Shown here: positions 45,980 to 56,147 of the stretch, in pieces | Position numbering within the stretch: position 1 is the first letter of the stretch | How the letters are laid out: every line of letters begins with the position of its first letter | DNA from: Pseudacidovorax intermedius | GTDB lineage: Bacteria; Pseudomonadota; Gammaproteobacteria; Burkholderiales; Burkholderiaceae_C | Assembly (NCBI RefSeq): GCF_001476815.1 | Contig: NZ_LDSL01000072.1 | Span: 1-59,114, forward strand | DNA length: 59,114 nucleotides | Reading direction: 5' to 3' | The notes under the pieces: model-generated | The model's database searches: none | What the model was told of the DNA's origin: nothing | The model's input: only the letters and a program-made list of their open reading frames with translations | Position numbers and translations under genes: made by a program

Positions 45980-47146
45980 TCAGCCGCGTTCGACGCGCTG
46001 GAACAGGCCGCCCGGGAGGCGGCCCACGCGGCCGTCCAATTCCAGTTCCAGCAGACGCGCCTGCAGCACCGGCGTGGGCAGGCCGGTGCGGGCGCACAGG
46101 GCATCGAGCGTGGCGGGGGCGTGGCCCAGGTGGGCGAGCAAGGGATCGTCGCCGGCGTCCTCGTCGGCCAGCGCGCCCTCGTCCTCCAGGATGTCCGCCG
46201 CGGGACGCACCGCCGTTGCCGCCGTCGGCCGGCGCAGTTCCTCCAGCACGTCCTCGGCCGTCTCCACCAGCTTGGCGCCCTGGCGGATCAGCGCATGGCA
46301 GCCGCGCGACTGCGGCGCGTGGATGGAGCCCGGAATCGCGAACACCTCCTTGCCCTGCTCCACCGCGCAACGGGCGGTGATGAGGGAGCCGGAGGCGAGC
46401 GCCGCCTCCACCACCAGCGTGCCTTGCGACAGCGCGGCGATGAGCCGGTTGCGGCGCGGAAAGTTGGCCTGCAGCGGCGGCGTGCCCAGCGGCTGCTCGC
46501 CGAGGATCACGCCGCGCTCGGCGATGCGGTGGGCCAGCGCCCGGTGGCGCGCCGGGTAGACCCGGTCCAGCCCGGTGCCGACCACGGCGACGGTGGCCAG
46601 CACGCCGTCACGCGCCGTGGCGGCTTCCAGCGCGCCCTCGTGCGCGGCGCCGTCCACGCCCAGCGCCAGGCCCGAGACGATGGTGAGGCCCGCCTCGCCC
46701 AGCGCCCGGGCGAAGAGCCGCGCATCGACGGCGCCCTGCGGCGTGGGATTGCGGCTGCCCACGATGGCCAGGCCGTCGGCCGGCAGCGGCACGTCGACCA
46801 GCGCCGCCGGACCGAGCAGGTACAGCAGCAAGGGCGGATCGGCGATCTCGAGCAGGCCGGGCGGATAGGCCGCGTCGCCCAGGGCGACGATGCGGTGCAC
46901 GGCGCCGCCGGGACCGGTGGCCGCCAGCCAGTCCTGCGTGCGCGCCAGCACGGCGTCGAAACCCTCGGGCGGCGCCAGGATGGCGCGGGCCTGGGCAGCG
47001 CTGCACACGGCTTCGAGCGCGGCGGCACTCTGGCCGAGCAGTGCGTCCGGCAAGCCGAAGGCGGTCAGCAGCCGCCGTGCGGTGCCCGGGCCGACGCCCG
47101 GGGCCAGGGCCAGCCGCAGCCAGCCCGCCAAGTCCTCCCTGTCCAA
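45980..47146 (-). CDS. dprA: DNA-processing protein DprA
   Basis: RecA loader for transformation and recombination of single-stranded DNA. I place the start at a TTG at 47146 (LDREDLAGWLRLALAPGVGPG) because GGGAG precedes it and the farther frame enters the dispersed repeat. A SAM-like helical domain (1-60) is followed by the Rossmann domain with AIVGSRNPT, VSGLALGVDGAAHEGAL, GTGLDRVYPARH and FPRRNRLIAALS (about 150-265). A C-terminal winged helix (about 320-388, HLGHAPATLDALCARTGLP) completes it. With 388 residues it is complete; natural competence is not shown by this alone. It sits in the common dprA-LysM-def-fmt context. Confidence 0.93.
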   Translation of the reverse strand: MDREDLAGWLRLALAPGVGPGTARRLLTAFGLPDALLGQSAAALEAVCSAAQARAILAPPEGFDAVLARTQDWLAATGPGGAVHRIVALGDAAYPPGLLEIADPPLLLYLLGPAALVDVPLPADGLAIVGSRNPTPQGAVDARLFARALGEAGLTIVSGLALGVDGAAHEGALEAATARDGVLATVAVVGTGLDRVYPARHRALAHRIAERGVILGEQPLGTPPLQANFPRRNRLIAALSQGTLVVEAALASGSLITARCAVEQGKEVFAIPGSIHAPQSRGCHALIRQGAKLVETAEDVLEELRRPTAATAVRPAADILEDEGALADEDAGDDPLLAHLGHAPATLDALCARTGLPTPVLQARLLELELDGRVGRLPGGLFQRVERG

Positions 47147-47225
47147 CCCTCGCTCCCTTTCGCTCTTGTCAGTCGTCCGCGGCGCTAACGCGCCACCCGC
47201 ATGGCATAGAACCGGCGCCACCCTC

Positions 47226-47310
47226 CTGATCGAATGGCCGCGGAGCAGGCCATGCCAGTGCACCCGCGGAACCGGCTTTGCCGGGCCGGGGGGTGCGCCC
47301 CTCGAGGGGG
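47226..47310 (-). repeat. Dispersed intergenic repeat, copy B
   Basis: Minus-strand copy of the repeat at 31520-31606. The core 47236-47288 matches with about five substitutions and one indel, and CCCCCTCGAGGGGC replaces the CCCCC/GGGGG hairpin. Like copy A it lies downstream of a gene in the transcribed direction, 52 bases past the LysM stop. An 8-bp GGACTTCC/GGAAGTCC hairpin lies between the LysM stop and the repeat. Confidence 0.8.
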
Positions 47311-47362
47311 ATTGGACTTCCACACGCAGTGAGGAAGTCCAAACGGGGTGGTTTCATCCATC

Positions 47363-48547
47363 TCATGGATTGGCAAGGCGGTCGCCCGCACGCGGCGGGC
47401 TGGTGATCTCGAGCACCAGCGCGTACGACACGCGCTCGAAGGGACGGAACACCATCAGCAGGCCGATGCGCTCGTCGGGCAGCTTGAGGGTTTCCTTGTC
47501 GCCGCCGGTGCGGTCCACGATGGTCTGGCCGTTCTTCAGGATGGCCAGCACGTTGCCGCTCTCGATGCCGTCGGCCAGGCCCTTGTTGATGGTCACGACC
47601 TGGTTCTGGCCGGCGTACTGCACGCCGCTGCCGTAGATGGAGATGATGCGGCCGTTGGCGACCTCCACCTTCGGCGCGCGCGGCGCATAGCTGATGAGCT
47701 GCTGCGGCGGCTCGGGCAGCAGCCGGTCGCCGGCGCGGATCTCCTCCCGCGCGGCGATCACGTCCACGGTGGCGGGCACGACCAGGCCGGGTGCGGAATC
47801 GGTGTCCGGCGTGCGCGATTCGCCACGCACCAGGCGCACGCGGCCGACGTACTGGGCCTCGTAGCCCAGGATCTCGCCGGTGCCGGGGTCGGCCAGCGGC
47901 GTCGCGTTGCGGAACACGCGGTATTGGGGCAGCGGGCCGGCCGGCTCGGTCACCGGCGCATCGGCCGGGCCGCGGACATAGGCGCGGTCGCCGCGCGACA
48001 GCAGCACCCGCTCGCCGTCGCCGGCCACGATGCGCGGGGCGGCGGCCAGCGTGCCCTCGTCGACCACCAGCGGCTCGGTCAGGAAGGCATCGATGCGGCT
48101 CGGATCCAGCATGGGCAGGGCCAGGCTGTTCGGATCGGACTCGTAGCGCGTGCGCGGCGACAGCTTGACCGTGTCGCCGCTGCCGCCCGCGCCGCGGCGC
48201 AGGCCCAGGCGGGCCCGGCCGCCGGACTTGTCGAGGTAGAGCACCTGGCCGGGATAGATCAGGTGCGGATTGGCGATTTCCCGCAGGTTCATGCCCCACA
48301 GCTCGGGCCAGCGCCAGGGCTTGCGCAGGTAGAGGCGGGAGATGGCCCAGAGCGTGTCGCCGCGCTTGACCGTGTACTCGTCGGGCGCGTTGGGCGCCAG
48401 TTCGGACAGCGGCACGCCCTGTTGCGCCGTCTGCTGGGCGACGGCCCGCTGGGTCGGCGTGACCGGGTAGTTCTGCGCGGACGCGGTGGCGGCGCCGAGC
48501 AGGGCTGCGGCGGCGAGGGGGATGGCGGGCAGTCGAAGGTGGTACAT
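47363..48547 (-). CDS. Secreted LysM peptidoglycan-binding protein
   Basis: Exported protein of 394 residues. The signal peptide is MYHLRLPAIPLAAAALLGAATASAQ (1-25). A LysM domain, residues about 55-105 (DEYTVKRGDTLWAISRLYL ... LIYPGQVLYLD), binds peptidoglycan. The rest is a long, mostly beta-rich region with a bacterial-OB-like segment (VTINKGLADGIESGNVLAIL). No catalytic motif is seen. The start at 48547 directly precedes the signal peptide; frames further upstream are not conserved in character. It is divergent from def and upstream of dprA, a conserved arrangement in this group. Confidence 0.88.
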   Translation of the reverse strand: MYHLRLPAIPLAAAALLGAATASAQNYPVTPTQRAVAQQTAQQGVPLSELAPNAPDEYTVKRGDTLWAISRLYLRKPWRWPELWGMNLREIANPHLIYPGQVLYLDKSGGRARLGLRRGAGGSGDTVKLSPRTRYESDPNSLALPMLDPSRIDAFLTEPLVVDEGTLAAAPRIVAGDGERVLLSRGDRAYVRGPADAPVTEPAGPLPQYRVFRNATPLADPGTGEILGYEAQYVGRVRLVRGESRTPDTDSAPGLVVPATVDVIAAREEIRAGDRLLPEPPQQLISYAPRAPKVEVANGRIISIYGSGVQYAGQNQVVTINKGLADGIESGNVLAILKNGQTIVDRTGGDKETLKLPDERIGLLMVFRPFERVSYALVLEITSPPRAGDRLANP

Positions 48548-48708
48548 GGTCGGCGCGCCATCCTGCCACGGGACGGGCGGGAGCAGCGGATACTCACAAT
48601 TTGCAACGATTTTGCGCGCAAGCCATGCCGGCAGCAACGTCATCCGGGTCCCCGACGGACGGTCGGTGGGCGAAATGGCGAAAATAGCCACAACTTTGTG
48701 CAAAAGAC

Positions 48709-49239
48709 ATGGCCCTGAGACCCATCCTGAGCTACCCCGACCCGCGCCTTCACACCGTCGCCAAGCCGGTGCAGGCGGTGGACGCGCGCATTCGCGCGCT
48801 GGTCGCGGACATGCTCGACACCATGTACGACGCCAGCGGCATCGGCCTGGCGGCCTCCCAGATCGACGTGCATGAGCGGCTCGTCGTGATCGACGTGTCG
48901 GAAGAACGCAACGAGCCCATCGTCCTGATCAACCCCGAGATCGTCTGGGCCAGCGACGAGAAGGTCATGAACGAGGAAGGCTGCCTGTCCGTGCCCGGCA
49001 TCTACGACGGCGTGGAGCGTTCGACGGCCGTTCGGGTGCAGGCGCTGGACGCCGACGGCAATCCGCGCACCATCGAGGCCGAGGGCATCCTGGCCATCTG
49101 CATCCAGCACGAGCTGGACCACCTGCTGGGCAAGGTGTTCGTGGAATACCTGTCGCCGCTCAAGCGCAACCGCATCAAGACCAAGCTGCTCAAGCAGCAG
49201 CGCGATGCCGGCCGCGACAGCGGACGGCGCAGCGCATGA
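48709..49239 (+). CDS. def: Peptide deformylase
   Basis: Metallo-enzyme that removes the formyl group from nascent protein N-termini. The three active-site motifs are [23 protein letters not shown] and [12 protein letters not shown]. The 176 residues are the normal length. The gene is the first of def-lipoprotein-fmt, pairing removal and addition of formyl groups. It overlaps the next gene by 4 bases. Confidence 0.97.
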   Translation: MALRPILSYPDPRLHTVAKPVQAVDARIRALVADMLDTMYDASGIGLAASQIDVHERLVVIDVSEERNEPIVLINPEIVWASDEKVMNEEGCLSVPGIYDGVERSTAVRVQALDADGNPRTIEAEGILAICIQHELDHLLGKVFVEYLSPLKRNRIKTKLLKQQRDAGRDSGRRSA

Positions 49240-49727
49240 CCGTCCTGCAGCGCTTCGCACTCGCGGCGGCCGTGGCCGCCCTGGTGGCCGGCTGCGCGAG
49301 CGAGCCGCAGCGCCTGGCGCCCGGCACCGGACGGGCCGAAGTGCTGCAGCAGCTGGGCATGCCGACGGCCAGTTACCCGCTGCCGACGGGCGAACGCCTG
49401 CAGTACTCGCGCCAGCCGGCAGGCTTCGCGGTCAACAACGTGGACCTGGATGCCGCCGGCCGCGTCGTCGCCGTGACGCAGGCGCTGGACGAGCGCCTGT
49501 TCGGCCAGATCGCCGTCGACCAGTGGCGCGTGGCCGACGTGCTGCGCGCCTTCGGCCGGCCCGAACTGGTGTCGCGGGTCGGCTCGTTCGGCGGCGACGT
49601 GTGGCAGTGGCGATATCTCCAGCTCAACTCGCCGCGATTGCTGTACATCTACATCGATCCGCAGGGCATCGTGCGCCGCTACCACACGGGCGACGACCTG
49701 CGCTTCGTGCCGCCGAACTGGCCCTGA
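49236..49727 (+). CDS. Lipoprotein, BamE/SmpA-like
   Basis: Outer- or inner-membrane lipoprotein of 163 residues. The signal peptide [20 protein letters not shown] ends in the lipobox VAGC (Cys20). The mature protein has two BamE-like halves ([20 protein letters not shown], and [22 protein letters not shown]) each with a Gly-x-Pro and a strand pattern. Exact function is unknown. It overlaps def by 4 bases and precedes fmt by 35, so it is translated with the formylation genes. Confidence 0.8.
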   Translation: MTVLQRFALAAAVAALVAGCASEPQRLAPGTGRAEVLQQLGMPTASYPLPTGERLQYSRQPAGFAVNNVDLDAAGRVVAVTQALDERLFGQIAVDQWRVADVLRAFGRPELVSRVGSFGGDVWQWRYLQLNSPRLLYIYIDPQGIVRRYHTGDDLRFVPPNWP

Positions 49728-49762
49728 CCCCCACACCGAGACCTGAAGAAGCCGTCGTACCG

Positions 49763-50755
49763 ATGAGGATCGTTTTCGCGGGCACGCCCGAATTCGCCCG
49801 CGTGGCGCTGGAAGCGCTGGAATCCGCCGGCTTCGACATTGCCCTGGTGTTCACCCAGCCCGACCGGCCCGCGGGCCGCGGCATGAAGCTGCAGGCCTCG
49901 CCGGTCAAGGCCCATGCCGTGGCGCGCGGCTGGCCCGTGGCCCAGCCGCGCAGCCTGCGGCTGGACGGCAAGTACCCCGAGGATGCGGCCGACGCACGGC
50001 AGCAATTGATCGACGCCGGCGCCGACGCGATGGTGGTGGCCGCCTACGGCCTGATCCTGCCGCAGTGGGTGCTGGACCTGATGGCTGGCCGGGGCGACGG
50101 CGCGCCCGGGGGCACGCGCGCCCTGGGCTGCCTCAACATCCACGCCAGCCTGCTACCGCGCTGGCGTGGTGCCGCGCCCATCCACCGCGCCATCGAGGCC
50201 GGCGATGCCGAGACCGGCGTGACGATCATGCAGATGGACGCCGGCCTGGACACGGGCGACATGCTGCTGGCCGAATCGCTGGCCATCGGCGCCCAGGAGA
50301 CCACCGGCCAGCTGCACGACCGCCTGGCCGCGATGGGCGGCCGGCTGATCGTGCAGGCCTTGCGCCAGGCCCAGGCCGGCCCGCTGCCGCGCACGCCCCA
50401 GCCCGCCGAGGGCGTGACCTACGCGCACAAGATCGAGAAGGCCGAGGCCCGCCTCGACTGGCAGCAGGACGCTGCCACGCTGGCGAGGCGCGTGCGCGCC
50501 TTCGATCCCTTCCCGGGTGCCGTGGCCGAGCTGGACGGCCAGCCCATCAAGATCTGGGCCGCGCATGCCGAGCCCGCCGACGGCCACGCCGGCGCCCCCG
50601 GCACGGTGCTGCGCGCCGATGCCGGCGGCGTCGCCATCGCCACCCGCGACGGCACGCTGGTCGCCACCCAACTGCAGCGCGCCGGCGGCAAGCGCCTGCC
50701 CGCGGCCGACTTCCTGCGCGGAGCGCCCCTGGCCGCCGGCACGGTGCTGGCCTGA
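49763..50755 (+). CDS. fmt: Methionyl-tRNA formyltransferase
   Basis: Formylates Met-tRNA(fMet) from 10-formyl-tetrahydrofolate for initiation. The N-terminal Rossmann domain starts [19 protein letters not shown] and contains [21 protein letters not shown] (substrate loop and catalytic Asn/His) and [15 protein letters not shown]. The C-terminal OB-like domain begins near residue 205. It has 330 residues. A TGATG junction with azlC shows translational coupling. Confidence 0.97.
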   Translation: MRIVFAGTPEFARVALEALESAGFDIALVFTQPDRPAGRGMKLQASPVKAHAVARGWPVAQPRSLRLDGKYPEDAADARQQLIDAGADAMVVAAYGLILPQWVLDLMAGRGDGAPGGTRALGCLNIHASLLPRWRGAAPIHRAIEAGDAETGVTIMQMDAGLDTGDMLLAESLAIGAQETTGQLHDRLAAMGGRLIVQALRQAQAGPLPRTPQPAEGVTYAHKIEKAEARLDWQQDAATLARRVRAFDPFPGAVAELDGQPIKIWAAHAEPADGHAGAPGTVLRADAGGVAIATRDGTLVATQLQRAGGKRLPAADFLRGAPLAAGTVLA

Positions 50756-51501
50756 TGTTCTGGTCGTCCGCCATCCGCCGTCAGCCGGCCTTCCGTGAAG
50801 GCGCGCGGCTGATGGCGCCGGTGGCCCTGGGCATCGGCGCCTGGGGGCTGATGACGGGCGTGGCCATGGTCAAGGCCGGCCTGTCGCCGCTGGAGGCCGT
50901 GCTGATGACGGTGCTGGTCTATGCCGGCAGCGCGCAACTGGCGGCGGTGCCGCTGCTGGTGGCGGGCGCGCCGGCCTGGGTGATCCTGGTCACGGCCTTC
51001 TGCGTCAACCTGCGCTTCGTGGTCTTCAGCCTGCACCTGCGCCATTACCTGATGCACATGCCGCGCTGGCGCCGGCTGGTGCACGGCTACCTGACGGGCG
51101 ACCTGAGCTATGCCGTCTACACCCGCCGCTATCCGCAGCCGCCGGCGACGCAGGACGAGCGGGACGACCAGGAGGCCTACCTGGTCGGCGGCTACACGGT
51201 CAACTGGGCCTGCTGGGTGCTGCTGAGCCTGGCCGGCGTGGCGCTGGCCGAGCTGATTCCGCAGCGCTGGGGCCTGGGCTTCGCCGGCGTGCTGGCGCTG
51301 GTGGGCATCCTGGCCTCGATGGTCACCACCCGGCTGCAGGTGCTGGCCTTGCTGATCGCCAGCGCGACCGCGGTCGCGGCCTATTCGCTGCCACTGCGGC
51401 TGAACATCGTGCTGGCCATCGGCCTGGCGGTGATGGCGGCCTTCTGGATCGAGCAGCAGCTGGCGGCCCTGTCGCGCCGCCGCGCGGGCGAGGCCGGCTG
51501 A
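50755..51501 (+). CDS. AzlC family branched-chain amino acid exporter, large subunit
   Basis: Inner-membrane protein of 248 residues with several hydrophobic helices and the AzlC signature [22 protein letters not shown], then ARRYLMHMP-like [14 protein letters not shown]. AzlCD pairs export branched-chain amino acids or analogues. The start codon overlaps the fmt stop (TGATG), and its own stop overlaps azlD the same way, which fixes both ends. Confidence 0.9.
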   Translation: MFWSSAIRRQPAFREGARLMAPVALGIGAWGLMTGVAMVKAGLSPLEAVLMTVLVYAGSAQLAAVPLLVAGAPAWVILVTAFCVNLRFVVFSLHLRHYLMHMPRWRRLVHGYLTGDLSYAVYTRRYPQPPATQDERDDQEAYLVGGYTVNWACWVLLSLAGVALAELIPQRWGLGFAGVLALVGILASMVTTRLQVLALLIASATAVAAYSLPLRLNIVLAIGLAVMAAFWIEQQLAALSRRRAGEAG

Positions 51502-51833
51502 TGCAGACCGACCCGTGGACCGTCGCCGTCATCGTCGGCCTGGCCGCCGTGACGGTGATCACCCGCGGCTTCTTCTTCATTTCCGAGCGCAGCCTGCCGC
51601 TGCCCGCCTGGGTGCACCGCGCGCTGCGCTATGCGCCCGTGGCGGCGCTGGCGGCGGTGATCGCGCCCGAGATCGTGATGACCGGCGGCCAGTTCATCGG
51701 CACCTGGCACGACGCACGGCTGTTCGCGGCCGCCGCCGGCGCGGCCCTCTACCTCTGGCGGCGCAGCACGCTCATCACCATGGCCGGCGGCATGGCGGTG
51801 TACCTGCCGCTGCACCTGGGACTGGGCTGGTAG
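51501..51833 (+). CDS. AzlD family exporter, small subunit
   Basis: Partner of the AzlC gene above; 110 residues with three to four short hydrophobic helices ([20 protein letters not shown] near the start, then [17 protein letters not shown] and [20 protein letters not shown]). Length and order are typical of AzlD. The start overlaps azlC by one base; pgk begins 95 bases later. Confidence 0.9.
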   Translation: MQTDPWTVAVIVGLAAVTVITRGFFFISERSLPLPAWVHRALRYAPVAALAAVIAPEIVMTGGQFIGTWHDARLFAAAAGAALYLWRRSTLITMAGGMAVYLPLHLGLGW

Positions 51834-51928
51834 GGCACGGACCGCTCCCTACAATGCCCCGTTGCCCGTCCCGCCCCGCGCGCGGACGCCACCGAGACAA
51901 CCCTTTCCACACCCTTCCCGCCCCGACC

Positions 51929-53122
51929 ATGAACGTCATCCGCTTCTCCGACCTGTGTGCACAAGGCAAGGCCCAGGGCCGCCGCGTCTTCATCCGCGCT
52001 GACCTGAACGTGCCGCAGGACGACGCTGGCCGCATCACCGAAGACACGCGCATCCGCGCCTCGGTGCCCTGCATCCAGATGGCGCTGGATGCCGGCGCCG
52101 CGGTGATGGTCACCTCCCACCTCGGCCGCCCGACCGAGGGTGCCTTCAAGCCCGAGGATTCGCTGGCCCCCGTCGCCCGGCGCCTGGGCGAGCTGCTGGG
52201 CCGCGAGGTGCGCCTGGCCGCCGACTGGACCGACGGCGTGCAGGTCGCGCCCGGCGAGGTGGTGCTGCTGGAGAACTGCCGCCTGAACAAGGGCGAGAAG
52301 AAGAACGACGAGGCGCTGGCCCGCAAGATGGCCGCGCTGACCGACATCTACGTCAACGACGCCTTCGGTACCGCCCACCGCGCCGAGGCCACCACCTACG
52401 GCATCGCCCAGTTCGCGCCCGTGGCCTGCGCCGGCCCGCTGCTGGCGGCCGAGATCGACGCCATCACCAAGGCCCTGGCCGCGCCGAAGCGCCCGCTGGT
52501 GGCCATCGTGGCCGGCTCCAAGGTGAGCACCAAGCTGACCATCCTCAAGAGCCTGTCGGCCAACGTGGACCAGCTGATCGTGGGCGGCGGCATCGCCAAC
52601 ACCTTCATGCTGGCCGCCGGCCTGCCCATCGGCAAGTCGCTGGCCGAGGCCGACCTGGTCGGCGAGGCCAAGGCCGTGATCGAGGCCATGCGCGCCCGTG
52701 GCGCCGCGGTGCCGATTCCGGTGGACGTGGTGACGGCCAAGAGCTTCTCGGCCGACGCGCCCGCCACCGTCAAGCCCGCCACCGAGGTGGCCGAGGACGA
52801 CCTGATCCTGGACATCGGCCCGCAGACCGCCGAGCAGCTCGCCGCCCAGTTGAAGCAGGCCGGCACCATCGTCTGGAACGGCCCGGTCGGCGTGTTCGAG
52901 TTCGACGCCTTCGCCAAGGGCACCGAGGCCATCGCCCGCGCCATCGCGGCGAGCGACGCCTTCTCCATCGCCGGCGGCGGCGACACGCTGGCGGCCATCG
53001 CCAAGTACGGCATCGAGAAGGACGTGGGCTACATCTCCACCGGCGGCGGCGCCTTCCTGGAAGTGCTGGAGGGCAAGACGCTGCCGGCCTTCGAGATCCT
53101 GGAGAAGCGCGCAGCAGGCTGA
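51929..53122 (+). CDS. pgk: Phosphoglycerate kinase
   Basis: Glycolytic enzyme that moves phosphate from 1,3-bisphosphoglycerate to ADP. Two Rossmann-like domains, 397 residues: [12 protein letters not shown] and TSHLGRP near the start, [37 protein letters not shown], and the late [13 protein letters not shown] and [15 protein letters not shown] loops. The start at 51929 gives [14 protein letters not shown]; the longer open frame runs back through azlD. It begins the lower-glycolysis cluster that continues with pyk and fba. Confidence 0.97.
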   Translation: MNVIRFSDLCAQGKAQGRRVFIRADLNVPQDDAGRITEDTRIRASVPCIQMALDAGAAVMVTSHLGRPTEGAFKPEDSLAPVARRLGELLGREVRLAADWTDGVQVAPGEVVLLENCRLNKGEKKNDEALARKMAALTDIYVNDAFGTAHRAEATTYGIAQFAPVACAGPLLAAEIDAITKALAAPKRPLVAIVAGSKVSTKLTILKSLSANVDQLIVGGGIANTFMLAAGLPIGKSLAEADLVGEAKAVIEAMRARGAAVPIPVDVVTAKSFSADAPATVKPATEVAEDDLILDIGPQTAEQLAAQLKQAGTIVWNGPVGVFEFDAFAKGTEAIARAIAASDAFSIAGGGDTLAAIAKYGIEKDVGYISTGGGAFLEVLEGKTLPAFEILEKRAAG

Positions 53123-53190
53123 GCACCTGGTGGCGGCGCCCGATGCGCCGTCGTGGGGCCAGCCAGACGGATCCCGTCAAAGGCGCCCGC

Positions 53191-53235
53191 AACAAAAAAC
53201 CCGGCCCGCATCGCTGCGGGGCCGGGTTTTTTGTT
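53191..53235. terminator. Bidirectional terminator between pgk and the desaturase gene
   Basis: AACAAAAAACCCGGCCC and its exact complement GGGCCGGGTTTTTTGTT form a 17-bp stem, extended inward by GCA/TGC. A- and T-runs on both sides serve both strands. Confidence 0.93.
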
Positions 53236-53281
53236 GTCCCGTCGCATACGGCGTCAGGCCGCTGCGAGGGCTCGGGCGGCG

Positions 53282-54415
53282 TCAGGCCGGACGGGCGGCG
53301 GCGTCGGCCTGCGGCGGCACCAGCGAGCGCAGTTCGCTCGTGGCGCGGCCCTTGAAGTCGGTCCAGCACTGGCGCGTGAAGTCGTACAGCTTGCAGGCGC
53401 GGGCGGTGTCGAAGTACCACTTCCAGGAGAAGCGCTGGATGATGATGCGGCCAGGCAGCATCTGCTCGAGCACCTTCTGCGTTTCCTTGAGCTTGTAGAG
53501 CGGGATGCTCATGTCCACGTGGTGGGCGGTGTGCTCCATGATGTGGTGCATCAGCGCGCCGACCTTGAACGGGAAGGTCAGGTGCACGGTGGTGGACACG
53601 AAGGGCTGGGCGCGCTGCCAGGCGGCCTTCTCGTTGTGCCACTGGACCTTGACGTGGGTGTGGTGGCCGTAGATGACGAAGCCCATCATGTTGAACCAGA
53701 ACACCATCGGCACCACGAAGCCCAGCAGCACCAGCAGCCAGGCCGACTGGCCGGTGGCGAAGGCGGCGCCGACCAGGGCGGCGATCCACACCAGCGCGAA
53801 ACCGCTGACCAGCAGGCAGTCGCGGGTGAAGACCGGGCGGTAGGTGTTGCCCATGATCTTCTTGCTGGGGAACATCATCTTGGCCCACCAGATCTCGACG
53901 GCGTAGTACAGACCCGGGCCCCAGCCGCTGCGGTAGATGCGCTCGGCCACGCGGCGCATCGGCGACATGGCGCGGTACTCGTCCTGCGTCATGGGCGCCC
54001 AGACGAAGTCCACGCCCTTGAGGTTGGTGAAGCCGTGGTGCACCACGTTGTGGCCCATGTCCCAGAGGCTGTAGGCCGTGAGCGAGGGCAGAAAGGCGAT
54101 GCGGCCGAGCCACTTGTTGAGGCGCCGGTTCTCGGTCAGGCTCTGGTGGCAGCCGTCGTGCCCAATGATGAACAGCCGGCCGATGACGAAGCCGGCGGCC
54201 AGGGCGGCCAGCAGCTTGAGCCAGACGGCATCGACCAGCACCACCGCGGCCATCAGGCCGAAGAACAGGATGTAGTCGAGCGTGACGAGGCCGAAGGCGC
54301 GCCAGGTGCTGCGCTGCGCGAGGGGCGTCAGCCAGCTGCGGATGATCTTGCGGTGCGGCAGCGGGGCGCTGGGCTCAAGCGGCTCGGGCAGCGCAATTTC
54401 AGGTCGGTAAGCCAT
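53282..54415 (-). CDS. Membrane fatty acid desaturase
   Basis: Integral di-iron desaturase of 377 residues. The histidine boxes are HDGCHQS, HNVVHHGFTN and HHIMEHTAHHVDMS, with an extra HHTHVKVQ stretch. Membrane helices lie at about 50-95 and 195-255. The start at 54415 (MAYRPEIALPEP) was chosen over a farther start at 54493, whose extra residues (MTAVIAATSASVIVAGCPDP) look unlike the family. It is convergent with pgk across the shared terminator. Regiospecificity is unknown, but acyl-lipid or acyl-ACP desaturation is expected. Confidence 0.88.
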   Translation of the reverse strand: MAYRPEIALPEPLEPSAPLPHRKIIRSWLTPLAQRSTWRAFGLVTLDYILFFGLMAAVVLVDAVWLKLLAALAAGFVIGRLFIIGHDGCHQSLTENRRLNKWLGRIAFLPSLTAYSLWDMGHNVVHHGFTNLKGVDFVWAPMTQDEYRAMSPMRRVAERIYRSGWGPGLYYAVEIWWAKMMFPSKKIMGNTYRPVFTRDCLLVSGFALVWIAALVGAAFATGQSAWLLVLLGFVVPMVFWFNMMGFVIYGHHTHVKVQWHNEKAAWQRAQPFVSTTVHLTFPFKVGALMHHIMEHTAHHVDMSIPLYKLKETQKVLEQMLPGRIIIQRFSWKWYFDTARACKLYDFTRQCWTDFKGRATSELRSLVPPQADAAARPA

Positions 54416-54633
54416 TGATATCAGGCAGGTTTTCGGATCTGGACAACCCGCGACGATAACCGATGCGCTTGTCGCGGCGATGACGGCCGTCAAAAAAGCC
54501 CTTGAAAGAAATGCCGATAAGCGCTATTCCCGCGCGGCATGCCGGTGCAGCCGGCCGCCCGCGGCGCATGGGTGAGAATTCCCCACCGCCCTGCGCTTCC
54601 GTCTGGGGCGGCGCGATTCCGGAGACACCGTTC

Positions 54634-56079
54634 ATGGCCCCCCGCATTCCCCGCCACGCCACCAAGATCGTCGCCACCCTCGGCCCGGCCTCGAATTCGC
54701 CGGCGCTGATCGAGCAGATGATCGTCCACAAGGTCAGCGTGGTGCGCCTGAACTTCAGCCACGGCCAGGCGCAGGACCACATCGACCGCGCCGCCATGGT
54801 GCGCGAGGCCGCGCGCCGTGCCGGCCGCGAGGTGGCCATCATGGCCGACCTGCAGGGCCCAAAGATCCGCGTCGGCAAGTTCGCCGAGGGCAAGGTCTGG
54901 CTGGAGCCGGGCGCCACCTTCGTGCTCGATGCCGCCCGCCTGGAGCCGGGCGACGTGCAGACCGTGGGCCTGGACTACAAGGACCTGCCGCGCGACGTGA
55001 AGGCCGGCGACCGGCTGCTGCTCAACGACGGCCTGATCGTGCTGCGGGTGGACGGCGTGCGCGGCGACGCGGTGCACACCACGGTGGTGGTGGGTGGCGA
55101 GCTGTCGAACAACAAGGGCATCAACAAGGAGGGCGGCGGCCTGACGGCGCCGGCCCTGACGGCCAAGGACATGGAGGACATCAAGACCGCCATGAGCTTC
55201 CAGGCCGACTACGTGGCGGTGAGCTTTCCGAAGAACGCCACCGACATGGAGATGGCGCGCCAGCTGTGCAACGTGGCCGGCGCCGAATGGGGCCACAAGC
55301 CGGGGCTGATCGCCAAGATCGAGCGCGCCGAGGCCATTCCGCGGCTGGAGGAAATCCTGCGCGCCAGCGACGGCATCATGGTCGCGCGCGGCGACCTGGC
55401 GGTGGAGGTCGGCAACGCTGCCGTGCCGGCGCTGCAGAAGAAGATGATCCGCATGGCCCGCGACATGGACCGCGTGGTCATCACGGCCACGCAGATGATG
55501 GAGTCGATGATCACCAACCCGGTGCCCACCCGCGCCGAGGTCAGCGACGTGGCCAATGCCGTGCTGGACGGCACCGACGCTGTGATGCTCTCGGCCGAGA
55601 CGGCCGCCGGCCGCTATCCGCTGGAAACGGTCAAGGAGATGAGCCGCATCTGCGAGGCCGCCGAGCAGGCCGAGGACCCGGCGCACGACCTGGACTTCAG
55701 CGGCGGGCACTACAACCGCATCGACCAGTCCATCGCCATGGGCGCGCTCTTCACCGCCCACCACCTGGGCGCCAAGGCCATCGTGGCGCTGACCGAATCG
55801 GGCTCCACCGCGCTGTGGATGAGCCGGCATGCGGCGCACATCCCCGTCTACGCCCTCACGGCGCGGCTGACCACGCAGCGGCGCATGGCGCTCTACCGCA
55901 ACGTGCGGCCGCTGCTGATGGAGTCGCAGAACGACCGCGACGGCGCCCTGCACCAGGCGGAGGAGCACCTGAAGAAGCGCGGCATCGTGCAGAGCGGCGA
56001 CGTCTACGCCATCACCTGCGGCGAGCCGATGGGCGCGCCTGGCGGCACCAACATGCTGAAGATCTGCCGGGCGGCTTGA
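54634..56079 (+). CDS. pyk: Pyruvate kinase
   Basis: Final glycolytic enzyme, PEP plus ADP to pyruvate plus ATP. 481 residues: the barrel begins RHATKIVATLGPAS; VRLNFSHG, MADLQGPKIRVGKF and the metal-site region GIMVARGDLAVEVG follow; the allosteric C-terminal domain starts about 345 and ends LTESGSTALWMSRH ... GGTNMLKICRA. The start at 54634 follows GGAGACACC; a farther in-frame start lacks family residues. Confidence 0.97.
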   Translation: MAPRIPRHATKIVATLGPASNSPALIEQMIVHKVSVVRLNFSHGQAQDHIDRAAMVREAARRAGREVAIMADLQGPKIRVGKFAEGKVWLEPGATFVLDAARLEPGDVQTVGLDYKDLPRDVKAGDRLLLNDGLIVLRVDGVRGDAVHTTVVVGGELSNNKGINKEGGGLTAPALTAKDMEDIKTAMSFQADYVAVSFPKNATDMEMARQLCNVAGAEWGHKPGLIAKIERAEAIPRLEEILRASDGIMVARGDLAVEVGNAAVPALQKKMIRMARDMDRVVITATQMMESMITNPVPTRAEVSDVANAVLDGTDAVMLSAETAAGRYPLETVKEMSRICEAAEQAEDPAHDLDFSGGHYNRIDQSIAMGALFTAHHLGAKAIVALTESGSTALWMSRHAAHIPVYALTARLTTQRRMALYRNVRPLLMESQNDRDGALHQAEEHLKKRGIVQSGDVYAITCGEPMGAPGGTNMLKICRAA

Positions 56080-56147
56080 GCCCCTCCATCGCGTAGGACA
56101 GCCCCGCAGGCCGGAAACCAAAGCGGCCCTGGCTGCGTAAGGGGAAC

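Noticed and set aside
54416-54493. Lipobox-like AGC in a longer desaturase N-terminus
   Set aside because: The extension is not family-like and a desaturase needs no lipoprotein signal; MAYRPE at 54415 is preferred.
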